This document shows, piece by piece, positions 57,001-64,000 of a stretch of DNA of 64,000 nucleotides. Where the stretch lies: NCBI GenBank assembly GCA_002238865.1, contig MPNE01000007.1, forward strand, positions 105,019 through 169,018, read 5' to 3'. Position 1 is the stretch's first letter. The number at the start of each line of letters is the position of its first letter. The notes under the pieces were generated by a model that had not been told where the DNA came from, made no database searches, and worked only from the letters and a program-made list of their open reading frames with translations. Source of the stretch: Gemmatimonadetes bacterium bin94. GTDB lineage: Bacteria > Gemmatimonadota > Gemmatimonadetes > Longimicrobiales > Gaopeijiaceae. Both the position numbers and the translations under genes were made by a program.

Positions 57001-57217
57001 GACGGCCGGCCATGAGTTCGGCCAAGCGTCGCCGCTCCTCCGCGTCGCCGGGATCCGGCAGCAGGGTCGCCAATAGCATGGAGCGGCTGGCCGCCAGAGG
57101 ACGCCGCGCGGGCCAGATGTGCAGCGTTGAGATGTGGCCGTGGCGGACGTTCTTCTCGTGGACCGAGTCAAGGGAGATCTGCCGGAGCGGAATCGTCGTT
57201 TCGGAAAGGCGGGTCAT
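54035..57217 (-). CDS. DUF1156-family DNA methyltransferase
   Basis: A 1060-residue predicted N6-adenine methyltransferase. N-terminal DUF1156 region: IPLRQISLDSVHEKNVRHGHISTLH-IWPARRPLAASR (split) with the WPARRP signature. SAM motif I is DPFSGGGAIPLEA; the catalytic motif IV is DPPYYDAIPYSDLMDFF. Two Cys clusters (CGGCRSEIPLL...CKK and CPCCGAV) probably bind zinc. ATG 57217 is chosen from the family start MTRLSE; upstream frame to 57367 is weak. Part of the helicase-methylase-DUF499 defence cassette, where it would modify self DNA (inference). Confidence 0.88.
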   Translation of the reverse strand: MTRLSETTIPLRQISLDSVHEKNVRHGHISTLHIWPARRPLAASRSMLLATLLPDPGDAEERRRLAELMAGRLVPKKLKGGGEDPHLKETDGGILHWGRENSLELDRFRERIRQAFGGRAPRVLDPFSGGGAIPLEAMRLGCETFAADLNPVAWFVLRCTLHYPHLVGPSERALPGFAIADREFATALVKARLKSQGVNHTPARIRNALAELGHREGGDVQLTTALAADAPTDANFTWHVRAWGLRIRDRVRRKLAARYPVYAYFEPRQRKGRRRKVVGPPIPFRTRDPRLLTPDSQGQVSVEALNREYDRRYLEDDRNPRWVAKPVVACLWARTAECGGCRSEIPLLKTRWLCKKSGPVKRVLLTMSADPESRRVDFGIEKDVPPPTGSAAQKRAHDQKLGKGTMSRSGAACPCCGAVTKMRELRAQGRSGRLGARMTAVAIDGQKGKEYRLPTERDLAGAEVDAREIARVYSAIPFGLPGEQTPKAGMGASRAFSVDGYGFDTWGTLFTDRQLLALGTFLCEIRAVREEIAEHGYPEEWREALTAYLALTVSRLADRGSSIATWTNDRETLRSTFARFALPMVWDFAESSPLVDTTGGFIQAVEWVAKVAEHALAAVSTSPTPQVAVRSALAPQPGSLDLVCTDPPYYDAIPYSDLMDFFHVWLRRTLHGVSTEIDAAFANALGPKWRTEDGDGELIDDASRFEDDRHASKTNYEDGMARAFRRSHEALRDDGRLVVVFANKNPDAWETLVSALIRAGFVVTGSWPIQTEMQNRQRAMASAALASSIWLVCRKRPATRPGWESNVLGEMREKVTAKLRDFWDAGIRGPDFVWSATGPALEAFSRYPAVKRGVGEGEMQVGEFLASVRRMVVGFVVGRLLSQSDGTAGDLDELTTYYLLHRHDFGMDGAPAGAVILYAMSCNFKDTDLLGRHDMLVRGKAKLSDGDDAPGNSDSEFRLKRWNGRKVRSSGSGGGATPLIDSLHAAMFLWRKGDLARVNEFLNARGLRKSEVFSSVAQAVLEMAAPGSEERSTLEKLQNHLGRGKPSSRVREAMLWDQPT

Positions 57218-57376
57218 CGCACCTTGGAGTGGGGTTCGGCGACTGTGACGGAAATGCTCGCCGTGCGGATCGCCAGTCGCGTTGGGCGTTCGGGCGAAGC
57301 GGCCCGAGACCGTGAATTGTTCATGCCGCCGCCGCCCCGTGGCAACCTCCGGTCGCCGCTCGGGCAACGGCAGCGG

Positions 57377-60300
57377 TCATCGTTCGTCGGCCTCGGCCGC
57401 GCTCAGCACGTCCGCCGCCGAGATCCTCATCCGGGTCGTTTTCTTGGCCAACAGTTTTGCGAACGGATTCCTCACCCGCGACAGGCGCGGAACGGACGTG
57501 GCACAGTCCAGCACGACGTACAGCCAGTAGTCCGCGCCGAGATTGCAAGCCGCCCGGAACTCGTTCTCCTCCATCCACACGTCGGCCTGACCGGCCCGGC
57601 CCTTCACTTCGATGTGGCGCCTTTCACCGTCGGCACGCACTGCCAGAAGATCGAAGCCGGGGTGGTCCCCCAGCCCCGCTTCGCGGGCGAGCGGCGGCGT
57701 TGACACGTCCTTCACCTCTGCGCCCCGGCTCCGTTCCCACTCGGCGGCAACCGCCATCGCGGCGCTCTCGACATCCGCGTCGAAGGCTTCCCTCTCCTCA
57801 TCCCCGGCCGCAGGGAGCACCAAGGCGTGCGCGAGGAACCGCACGTCGCCCGGCACGATGCGCCCTGGCCGGGCGTCGAGTGCCTCCAAGGCCAAGCTGC
57901 GCTGCTCAACCAGTGCCTTCTGGTCCCGCAGGACCTCTTCCCGGTCATCCGGCGCGGCCCGCTTGCTCCTCGACAGCGCACTGCGGCGCGCGGCCAGTTC
58001 GGCGGCCCGCAAGTTGAAGTTGATCCCGATCCTCTTACGCCGTTCCGGCAATTCCGCTTCGAGCGCGGTGCGGTACTCTTGGGCCAGCCGCTCCGCTTCG
58101 TCCTCAAGACGTGTGGCTGCGTCGGTGCGGAGCCTCGCGGCCCGCGCAGCGAGGGAGACGGCTCCGGGCGCGACATGGGGCGCGCTCTGAAGAAAAGCGA
58201 ACGCCTCCGGCGACACCGTGGACACCACCCCATCCTCGTCCTGCCGGAGAACAATTAGCTCGCGGGAGCGCATTTCCGGCCCCGTAGAACCCGCGTCCGC
58301 CGCTTCCTCGTCCACCCCAATCTCGCCAAGGTGAAGCAGGCACCGGGACTCGGCGCGCGGATCGACGAAGACCGCCCCACGGAGGGCATCCTCTTGGCAG
58401 TGCGCCACGACTTGGGCGCACATCGCGTCGAAGACCGGCTCGCCGGGATGAAGCCAGACGCATCGTTCGTTTCCATCGGGTCGCCGCACCCTCAGCCGCT
58501 CGCGAGCGTCCGCCGGGTATGCCTCCAGACCCTGCAACAGCGGATCGAGCGTACCTGCGCGCCTGGGTACGAGCGAAAACGACTCATCCAGATGTCCCTG
58601 GACCCGGAGTCCCAGGAGCGGGCAGGCCCGCTCGACGAACCGGCGCACCTGCGCCGGCAGCAGATGCAGATACCGTTCGCGGTCGATCTCGCCCTGCATC
58701 GTGGGGAGGCGGCGGGCCACGTCGCCCCCGCTTCCGTAGTGCTTCCGTTCCTGCGCGCCAATGTCGTTCACGGCATCCCGCGTAAGCCCGGCCTCAAGCC
58801 GGACGCGAGCGCGCCGCTCGCCTTCGTCGCTCAGCGCCCCCCGCATGTACTCGCCCAAGGACTCGTTCTCGAAGAGGCGTCCGATTACGTCGAAGACCTT
58901 GTCCGAATGCAACTCCTGGCGGATCGCGTCCAGCCGTTCGAGCAGGACTTGGAGAACGCGCCCCTCCCTTGTGTCGGTGGACACGAGGTTCACGATCCGC
59001 ACATCGTGTTTCTGGCCGTAGCGGTGGATGCGCCCCATCCGCTGCTCCAACCGGGCGGGGTTCCAGGGAATGTCGTAGTTCACCATCAGACGACAGAACT
59101 GGAGGTTGATTCCCTCGCCGGCTGCGTCGGTCGCCACAAGAAACCGCGCTCCGGTCGAGTCACGGAACCGTTCGACCTGCTCCTCCCGCTCCTGCCACGT
59201 CATTCCACCGTGGATCGAGGCCACCAATCCCGCGTAGCCAAGTCCTTCAAGGCGCTCGATCAGGTAGTTGACGGTGTCGCGGTGCTCGCTGAAGACAAGC
59301 CACTTCTCCCCGCGTTGGCCCGGGTGCTCCAGCACTTCGCGCAACCGCTCGAACTTCGACTCGTGGCCCGATGCGACGAGCCGCCGGGCGCGTACGCTCA
59401 GATCCTCCAAGGTCTGAATCTCCTCGCGAAGCTCTTCGGCCGTGACGGCGACGACGGCTCCGAGCACTGAATCCTCGTAGTCGGCGCTCTTCTCGCGGAG
59501 GGCGGCCGCGTCCAGGTCGTCCGACGCGTCATGCTCGTCGAAGTAGTCCGCGCTGTACTTCGCGCTCAGAGCGCCTTGCGCGCTGCGGAGGTCCCCGAGG
59601 TTGACCCGACCCGCTTCGAGGTCGTCAACCAGCAGGCCCAATTTCCCGATCCGCCGCTCAAACGACTTGAGCAGTGCCCATGTTGAACTGGCCAGCCTCC
59701 GCTGGAACACGCCCATCGCGAGCCTTGCCGCCTGTTGGTTCCCCGAGGCGAGGCTGTAGGTATGCAGCAGGTACGAAGTGGTCTGATCGTAGAGCGCCCG
59801 CTCGCCGTCCGCTCCGCGCGTAAGATCGTACCCGAAGGTGTCGCAGTGCCGTTCGCGGAAGATGGGCTTGCCGTCGAAGTCGACCATCTCTTCCTTGGTG
59901 CGGCGGATGAAGTGCCGGGCTCGGGTGGCGCGTGGGGCTTTCCTGAACGCCTCCTCCGCCCCGAAGACCCGGTGGTCGAGCAAGCGCCACAGATGGTGGT
60001 ATGGGGAGTCCTTCCCCATGTGGGGTGTGGCGGTCAGGAGCAAGAGATGGCGCGCCGACCACGCGAGCGTCCCGTACTCCGCGGCGGGGGGACACCCGGC
60101 AAGCGCTTCGGCAAGCTTGTAGCGTTGCGTCTTGCGAACCCGTCCCCGCTCCGCGGAGGCGCTCAGCTTATGGGCCTCGTCAAAGACGACGAGGTCGTAC
60201 GGAGCCGTCTCGGGATCGGCCAGCGCCGCAAAGACGGACTCCCCCCAAAGCGTGTCCACCGACACGATCACGAGGTCGCCGTCCGTTCCCGAGAACGGAT

Positions 60301-60685
60301 TGCCCGTCCGCACGTCCGGTCCGGAGACAATGAGAAACCGGAGACGGAACAGGGTGCGAAGCTCCTGCTCCCAGTTGCCCACGAGCCCGGCGGGCGGGAC
60401 GATCAATACTCGCCTTATCCGACCCCGCATCAGCATTTCGCGAACGCAAAGCCCGGTCATGATCGTCTTGCCCGCTCCAGCGTCGTCGGCAAGCAGAAAG
60501 CGGAGAGGATCCTCGCGCAGCATGTGGTCGTACACCGCGATGCGCTGGTGCGGAAGTGGATGGATCCGGGAGATCTCGCTCGCGAACGCTGGGTTGAACT
60601 GGTAGCCGTGCTTGAGGCGGAGCCGTTCCACGAACAGGGAGAGGCGTTCCGGATCTCCGTTGAAGTCCAGGGGGTGCGGGTCCAT
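57377..60685 (-). CDS. SNF2-family helicase with C-terminal DUF3883 (DrmD-like)
   Basis: A 1102-residue superfamily 2 ATPase. Motif I DDAGAGKT (67-74), motif II DEAH (VVFDEAHKLS), helicase C-terminal motifs SEHRDTVNYL and ATDAAGEGINLQ, then QRMGRIHRYGQ. Near the C-terminus HPGFDLLAV...RHIEVKGRAG is DUF3883, a nuclease-like fold. The layout resembles the DrmD helicase of DISARM class 1, but DrmA/B/C are absent here. First gene of the cassette; the 159 nt to the methylase hold no gene. Confidence 0.88.
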   Translation of the reverse strand: MDPHPLDFNGDPERLSLFVERLRLKHGYQFNPAFASEISRIHPLPHQRIAVYDHMLREDPLRFLLADDAGAGKTIMTGLCVREMLMRGRIRRVLIVPPAGLVGNWEQELRTLFRLRFLIVSGPDVRTGNPFSGTDGDLVIVSVDTLWGESVFAALADPETAPYDLVVFDEAHKLSASAERGRVRKTQRYKLAEALAGCPPAAEYGTLAWSARHLLLLTATPHMGKDSPYHHLWRLLDHRVFGAEEAFRKAPRATRARHFIRRTKEEMVDFDGKPIFRERHCDTFGYDLTRGADGERALYDQTTSYLLHTYSLASGNQQAARLAMGVFQRRLASSTWALLKSFERRIGKLGLLVDDLEAGRVNLGDLRSAQGALSAKYSADYFDEHDASDDLDAAALREKSADYEDSVLGAVVAVTAEELREEIQTLEDLSVRARRLVASGHESKFERLREVLEHPGQRGEKWLVFSEHRDTVNYLIERLEGLGYAGLVASIHGGMTWQEREEQVERFRDSTGARFLVATDAAGEGINLQFCRLMVNYDIPWNPARLEQRMGRIHRYGQKHDVRIVNLVSTDTREGRVLQVLLERLDAIRQELHSDKVFDVIGRLFENESLGEYMRGALSDEGERRARVRLEAGLTRDAVNDIGAQERKHYGSGGDVARRLPTMQGEIDRERYLHLLPAQVRRFVERACPLLGLRVQGHLDESFSLVPRRAGTLDPLLQGLEAYPADARERLRVRRPDGNERCVWLHPGEPVFDAMCAQVVAHCQEDALRGAVFVDPRAESRCLLHLGEIGVDEEAADAGSTGPEMRSRELIVLRQDEDGVVSTVSPEAFAFLQSAPHVAPGAVSLAARAARLRTDAATRLEDEAERLAQEYRTALEAELPERRKRIGINFNLRAAELAARRSALSRSKRAAPDDREEVLRDQKALVEQRSLALEALDARPGRIVPGDVRFLAHALVLPAAGDEEREAFDADVESAAMAVAAEWERSRGAEVKDVSTPPLAREAGLGDHPGFDLLAVRADGERRHIEVKGRAGQADVWMEENEFRAACNLGADYWLYVVLDCATSVPRLSRVRNPFAKLLAKKTTRMRISAADVLSAAEADER

Positions 60686-60976
60686 GAAGTCTGGCGGGTG
60701 CCTTCCGGGCAGTTGTAGGGCCGACCCGTAGGGGGCAGGCAGCGCGTCTCAGGGTCCGAGGTGAGCGAAACTCAAGCAGGCAAGGTACGGGAAACGCGGG
60801 CAGACACGCGACCTTGGGTGGTCCGCGCTCCGGGGCTGGGAGCTGGCTGGGATCGATTACCCGAAGTTGGTGGGGTAGGTGTTGGAAGGGGAGAAAGGCG
60901 TGGCGTGAACTTGTGACGTGGCAGTCTCCGCGCGATACTCAGGGGTCAGCTAATCGTAGAGAAACGGAGTTGTATC

Positions 60977-61483
60977 ATGTTTTCCCCCCTCGTCGATGAC
61001 ATCCTGATCGTACTGGCACTCGTATTTGGTCCTGTGGGTATCTGGTTCACCATTGGCATGGCCGCCATCGCAATCCGAGCAGGCCAGAAGAGCGAGAAAA
61101 GGGTGCTCCAAGAAATCAGGCAGGCACTGCGTCATCCCCGGCATGTCCATTTGGAGGCAGTGCGATTCGTGGTCTCTCCCATGTCGCATGGGAGTTCCTC
61201 CTCACCCCCACCGATTGACGAGCATCCACCTCATCCCGCGGTACATCCTCCCCGTCGACCGAAGCTGCCTTGGCGGCGTCCGTTGCCTGAGGTTCCAAGT
61301 GAGGTGCCTTGGAGGCCATCACCCCCCGAGGTTGACGTGCCACCCTCGTACCAGACTCGCCCCGGGCCGGTGGGACCGGTTGTCACACGCCCCGAGCCAG
61401 GTGGGTCGACGGTGACGCGCCCCGCGCCAAGCGAACACTTCGTCACGAGGGACCCCGGAGGTGGCTTCCACGACGTGGAGTAG
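60977..61483 (+). CDS. Small membrane-anchored proline-rich protein
   Basis: A 168-residue protein: one or two N-terminal TM segments (about 8-34), a basic linker, then a Pro/His-rich tail with the repeated VTRPEPGG / VTRPAPSE / VTRDPGGG units. ACGGAG precedes the ATG. No family recognised. The 291 nt between the helicase start and this gene hold only promoter space as far as I can see. Confidence 0.55.
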   Translation: MFSPLVDDILIVLALVFGPVGIWFTIGMAAIAIRAGQKSEKRVLQEIRQALRHPRHVHLEAVRFVVSPMSHGSSSSPPPIDEHPPHPAVHPPRRPKLPWRRPLPEVPSEVPWRPSPPEVDVPPSYQTRPGPVGPVVTRPEPGGSTVTRPAPSEHFVTRDPGGGFHDVE

Positions 61484-61600
61484 CACAGCGGGGTCCAACG
61501 GCCCGGACACCGTTTCAAGGCGTTCTGGAGCTTTGCGGAACACTAGGAATGTAGCCCTACGGGTTGACTTCCCTCCGAGCGGCTCTTCACCGTTTCGGGC

Positions 61601-62590
61601 ATGGAAACGCCAAAGCAACGGTTCGACCCGGCAGTGGGCGGGGCGGTCCCGGTCCCCGGCCTCAAGGAACGTGCAGAGGCGCTGGAGCCCTTCGGCTGGA
61701 CGGGCCGCCGCGCCGAGTGGATCGCGCTCGCCTGCTTCCACGGTGGCGTGTTCATACGGGCGCAGTGGACGAGTTTCCTCGGGTGCCACCACGAGAAGGT
61801 TGGCCGCGCCGTCCGCAAGCTCGTCGCGCAAGGCGTGGCCATCGAGGAGAAGCCGCCCGGCATCAACGGCATCGGCCGGATCTGCCGGATCCATGGTCGC
61901 AGGATCTGCAAGGCGCTTGGTGCCGGGGATCACCGCCGCCGCCGGATCACGTCACCGGAAATGCTGATGCGCCGCCTGCTCGCGCTCGACTACGTGCTCG
62001 AACATCCCCGCCTGCCGTGGCTGCCGACCGAAGCCGACCGGGTGGCCGCCTTCGAGGCGCTCGGGATCGAGCGGGGGCTCCTTCCCCAACGGGTCTACCG
62101 TGGCGCGCTCGGGGGCCTCCGGCGCTTCTTCCCGCTCGGGCTTCCCATCGCGCTGGACACGGAGCGCGCCGTCTTCGTCTACGCCGAGCCGGGGCACGAG
62201 ACCGCGACGGCGCTACGTTCCTGGGGCGCGAAGCACGGCGATCTCTGGAGGGCGCTCTGGGACCTGGGCCTCAAGATCGAAGTGGTGGCGGTCGCCCGGA
62301 GATGGAAGGAGTACGGTAGGACGAGCAGGGTGCTGACCAACTGGTCGCGGTATCCGCGCCCGTCCGAAATCGACGAGGAGACCCGGCGCGACCTCGCCCG
62401 GATCGAGCAGGCCATCCTCGGGGGGGATGTCCACGTCCTCGACGAATACGGCGGCTTGCAGGCCGCCTTGAAGCGCGCCATCGCCCTTGAGAATCGGGCG
62501 CGCAGGCGTGCGGGCCGAGGGCTGACGGAACGCGTCGACACATGGATGACGGATCGGCTGGCGGGGGCTCGATTCTACTGGGAGAGATGA
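61601..62590 (+). CDS. Winged-helix-like accessory protein
   Basis: A 329-residue basic protein. Residues about 28-105 look like a winged-helix domain (GWTGRRAEWIALACFHGG, KVGRAVRKLVAQGVA, GIGRICRIHG). The rest is Arg-rich with a moderately conserved look (ALDTERAVFVYAEPGHET, VLTNWSRYPRPSEIDEETRRDL). It may be a replication- or mobilisation-associated regulator of an integrated element; this is a guess from position in an accessory region. Start ATG 61601 has no strong RBS. Confidence 0.55.
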   Translation: METPKQRFDPAVGGAVPVPGLKERAEALEPFGWTGRRAEWIALACFHGGVFIRAQWTSFLGCHHEKVGRAVRKLVAQGVAIEEKPPGINGIGRICRIHGRRICKALGAGDHRRRRITSPEMLMRRLLALDYVLEHPRLPWLPTEADRVAAFEALGIERGLLPQRVYRGALGGLRRFFPLGLPIALDTERAVFVYAEPGHETATALRSWGAKHGDLWRALWDLGLKIEVVAVARRWKEYGRTSRVLTNWSRYPRPSEIDEETRRDLARIEQAILGGDVHVLDEYGGLQAALKRAIALENRARRRAGRGLTERVDTWMTDRLAGARFYWER

Positions 62591-63132
62591 TGTCTTTGGG
62601 CCGTACCGGAGGTGTGCAAGAGACAATGGGGGTCGATGCACATTTTGGCGCTCCGGTGATGCGCACCGCCCGGCCTGCTTATCCGCTGGCGCGGCAAGGT
62701 CTTGCAGCTTCGCCGCGCGGTCGGCCGTGACACGGGAGCGGCTTGGGCCGTGGAGGGTAGCGACCCCAGGGGCACAGGTGCCCGGTTCGGGCGCGGGGCC
62801 GAGTTTGCTTGCGCACCCCCGTCCCCGCCCCCTCATGGGGTCGCTCCCCTCGAAAAATTATCCTTGCAGGAAGGCTGGTTTGAGCGCCGGCGTGCCTACG
62901 GCCCGTTCGGCGCGCTTCGGGGCTGATGTCGGCGATTCCTCGGACGGCGGGCGAGATCTACCCCGCCGATCACCGGCACTATTCAGGTGACGGGCGGAGC
63001 CCCTCGCAAACGCGAGCAGACATTGACCCTGCCCGACCACTCGTCGAGTATTCTCAAGTGAGTACAATTGAGCGACTTGCTGGTCGTTCGCCTCCGGCGG
63101 GCGCGGACTTGCCACAGGAAAGGGTAACGGAC
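62591..63132. other. 542-nt intergenic stretch holding repeat copy 1
   Basis: No convincing gene; short frames here have atypical composition. It contains the 87-bp inverted-repeat element at 62759-62845. A TTGACC (63023-63028) and TATTCT (63049-63054) with 20-nt spacing may be a weak promoter for the duplicated-domain gene. Confidence 0.5.
62759..62845. repeat. 87-bp inverted-repeat element, copy 1
   Basis: Outer arms AGCGACCCCA (62759-62768) and TGGGGTCGCT (62836-62845), 67 nt apart. Inside, GGGCA/TGCCC (62770-62783) forms one hairpin and a second bulged 8-bp stem joins about 62790-62798 with 62823-62830. The first 27 bases match copy 2 at 21 positions without gaps. Confidence 0.6.
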
Positions 63133-63528
63133 ATGGGCAGCTTGCATGATGCCGTCATGCAGTACGTGGAACGCGAACTGAAGGAGGACTCCGGCGTGAA
63201 GAACGCCGCCTTGTTCGCCGGCGCCCGCGAGATCGACGAGTCGGTCGGGGAACTCACGCTGCAACAGTTTCACGCCAAGTATCGGCTGCCGGCGACCCGG
63301 CGGATCGCGCCGCAAGAGCGGCCCGCACGGCAACCGAAGGCGGACCCGGAGCCCGACCCCGCGCCCGCGGCATCCGGCGATGGTGCCGCCGTCATGGAGT
63401 TCGTGGAGCGGGCGCTCGAAGTGGACCCCGATGTGTCGAACGCGGACCTGTTCGCCGGTGCCCGCGAGATCGACCCCTCCGTCGCGGAACTCTCGGCCCG
63501 ACAGTTCCACCCCAAGTACCCCCTCTAA
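63133..63528 (+). CDS. Tandem-duplicated small-domain protein (ends at TAA)
   Basis: A 131-residue protein made of two copies of one 45-residue unit: VMQYVERELKEDSGVKNAAL.. and VMEFVERALEVDPDVSNADL.., each continuing FAGAREID.SV.EL..QFH.KY. A Pro-rich linker separates them. Both share the FAGAREID core. AAAGGG precedes the ATG. Family unknown. After the TAA the same frame continues open for 83 more codons (see next entry), so the protein may be truncated. Confidence 0.62.
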   Translation: MGSLHDAVMQYVERELKEDSGVKNAALFAGAREIDESVGELTLQQFHAKYRLPATRRIAPQERPARQPKADPEPDPAPAASGDGAAVMEFVERALEVDPDVSNADLFAGAREIDPSVAELSARQFHPKYPL

Positions 63529-63780
63529 GACAGGGCGCGGCTGCCAAGGACCGCGGCGCCCGCCCCCGAGACACCGCCGGAACCGGAGGTCCCAACGGCT
63601 GAGGAGACCGCCGCCCCGGAGGCACCGTCGGCGGGGGCGGGCGACCCGCTTGCGGTTCGCCGCCTGCTGCTCGATCTGGCCATGGAACTCGCGCGCGCCG
63701 AGAGTCAGGCGGAAACCATAGAGGTCATGGCTGAGCTGGATGACTATGTGGCCGAGATCATGGAGGCGGCGCGGGGCTGA
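63529..63780 (+). pseudogene. In-frame continuation after TAA of the duplicated-domain gene
   Basis: 83 sense codons plus TGA, in the same frame as the upstream gene, with coding-like GC3 and a Pro/Glu-rich linker (APAPETPPEPEVPTAEE) followed by a helical end (LAVRRLLLDLAMELARAES..). This is the linker-plus-domain style of the upstream part. No good start codon or RBS of its own, so a nonsense mutation (for example AAA/AAG to TAA) in a 215-residue ancestor is likely. Confidence 0.55.
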
Positions 63781-63911
63781 GCACGACGAAACGGGCAAAG
63801 AGCACCGCGCGTCCCTGCCCGGCCGGTCGCCGCCTTGGCGGCGTCGAGACATCGGAGGCGAGCGCGGGCGACGACTGCCCAACGCCTTCCCGCAAGGGAC
63901 TGCTGGACTGG

Positions 63912-64000
63912 GAGCGACCCCCACGGCGGAGGTGTCCGGGATGTGCACATCCCGACCCTCCGCGATGCCCGCACTGGGCATCGAAAGAGGGGGGTCGCTC
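63912..64000. repeat. 87-bp inverted-repeat element, copy 2 (three-way-junction fold)
   Basis: Outer arms GAGCGACCCCC (63912-63922) and GGGGGTCGCTC (63990-64000), again 67 nt apart. Inside are a long hairpin, GCGGAGG (63926-63932) with CCTCCGC (63957-63963) around the perfect 18-nt palindrome CGGGATGTGCACATCCCG (63937-63954), and a 7-bp hairpin GATGCCC/GGGCATC (63964-63982). It touches the window end and may extend beyond. Confidence 0.65.

Noticed and set aside
62758..63000. Small plus-strand ORFs in the 62.7-63.0 kb gap
   Set aside because: They overlap the inverted-repeat element, have no RBS and show no family-like sequence.

Overview
The window is GC-rich, densely coded bacterial DNA. 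It is dominated by secreted and outer-membrane hydrolases, beta-propeller proteins, a TonB-dependent receptor with an N-terminal regulatory-like domain, and PD40-amidohydrolase fusions. This gene style fits a Gemmatimonadota-like lineage. That assignment is inference: there is no rRNA or other phylogenetic marker in the window.

Layout. 0-5 kb: Hsp20, adenosylhomocysteinase and a VapBC toxin-antitoxin pair. 4.5-26 kb: a secreted catabolic block with a PD40-amidohydrolase, TonB receptor, serine hydrolase lipoprotein, cyclase-family protein with a frameshift, PQQ dehydrogenase, two metallo-beta-lactamase-fold proteins, a thioredoxin/CcdA redox pair, outer-membrane proteins, dienelactone hydrolase, M20 amidohydrolase and AsnB. 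Two peroxiredoxin genes here (16677-17267 and 26104-26739) are each interrupted in the ORF sense by an in-frame TGA exactly at the peroxidatic position, with a hairpin just downstream. I read both as selenoproteins.

26.8-32 kb is the most unusual part. A stand-alone, membrane-anchored C39-type cysteine protease is followed by five tandem paralogous small proteins of 94-108 aa. Each has a signal-peptide-like N-terminus, an [IV]-x-G-[GR] processing-like motif and a hydrophobic C-terminus with an invariant CX2C-X18-28-CX3C pattern. They are followed by a membrane-anchored thioredoxin-fold protein (CVYC), a Yip1-like membrane protein and an ABC ATPase/permease pair. I interpret this as an undescribed family of secreted, disulfide-bonded, bacteriocin-like peptides with its own maturation and export or immunity genes.

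32-49.6 kb: M28 peptidases, a racemase, three consecutive secreted repeat/propeller proteins (34.7-40.2 kb), a small operon ending in a UMF1 MFS transporter and an ArsM-like methyltransferase, a large BNR-repeat protein and an SDR.

49.8-60.7 kb: a minus-strand defence-like cassette made of a SNF2 helicase with DUF3883, a DUF1156 DNA methyltransferase, a small protein plus PIN-like pair, and a DUF499 ATPase. The DUF499 gene carries a frameshift immediately after its P-loop.

60.9-64 kb: an accessory region with a proline-rich membrane protein, a winged-helix-like protein, a gene with a duplicated 45-residue domain interrupted by TAA, and two diverged 87-bp inverted-repeat elements. The second of these lies at the right edge.
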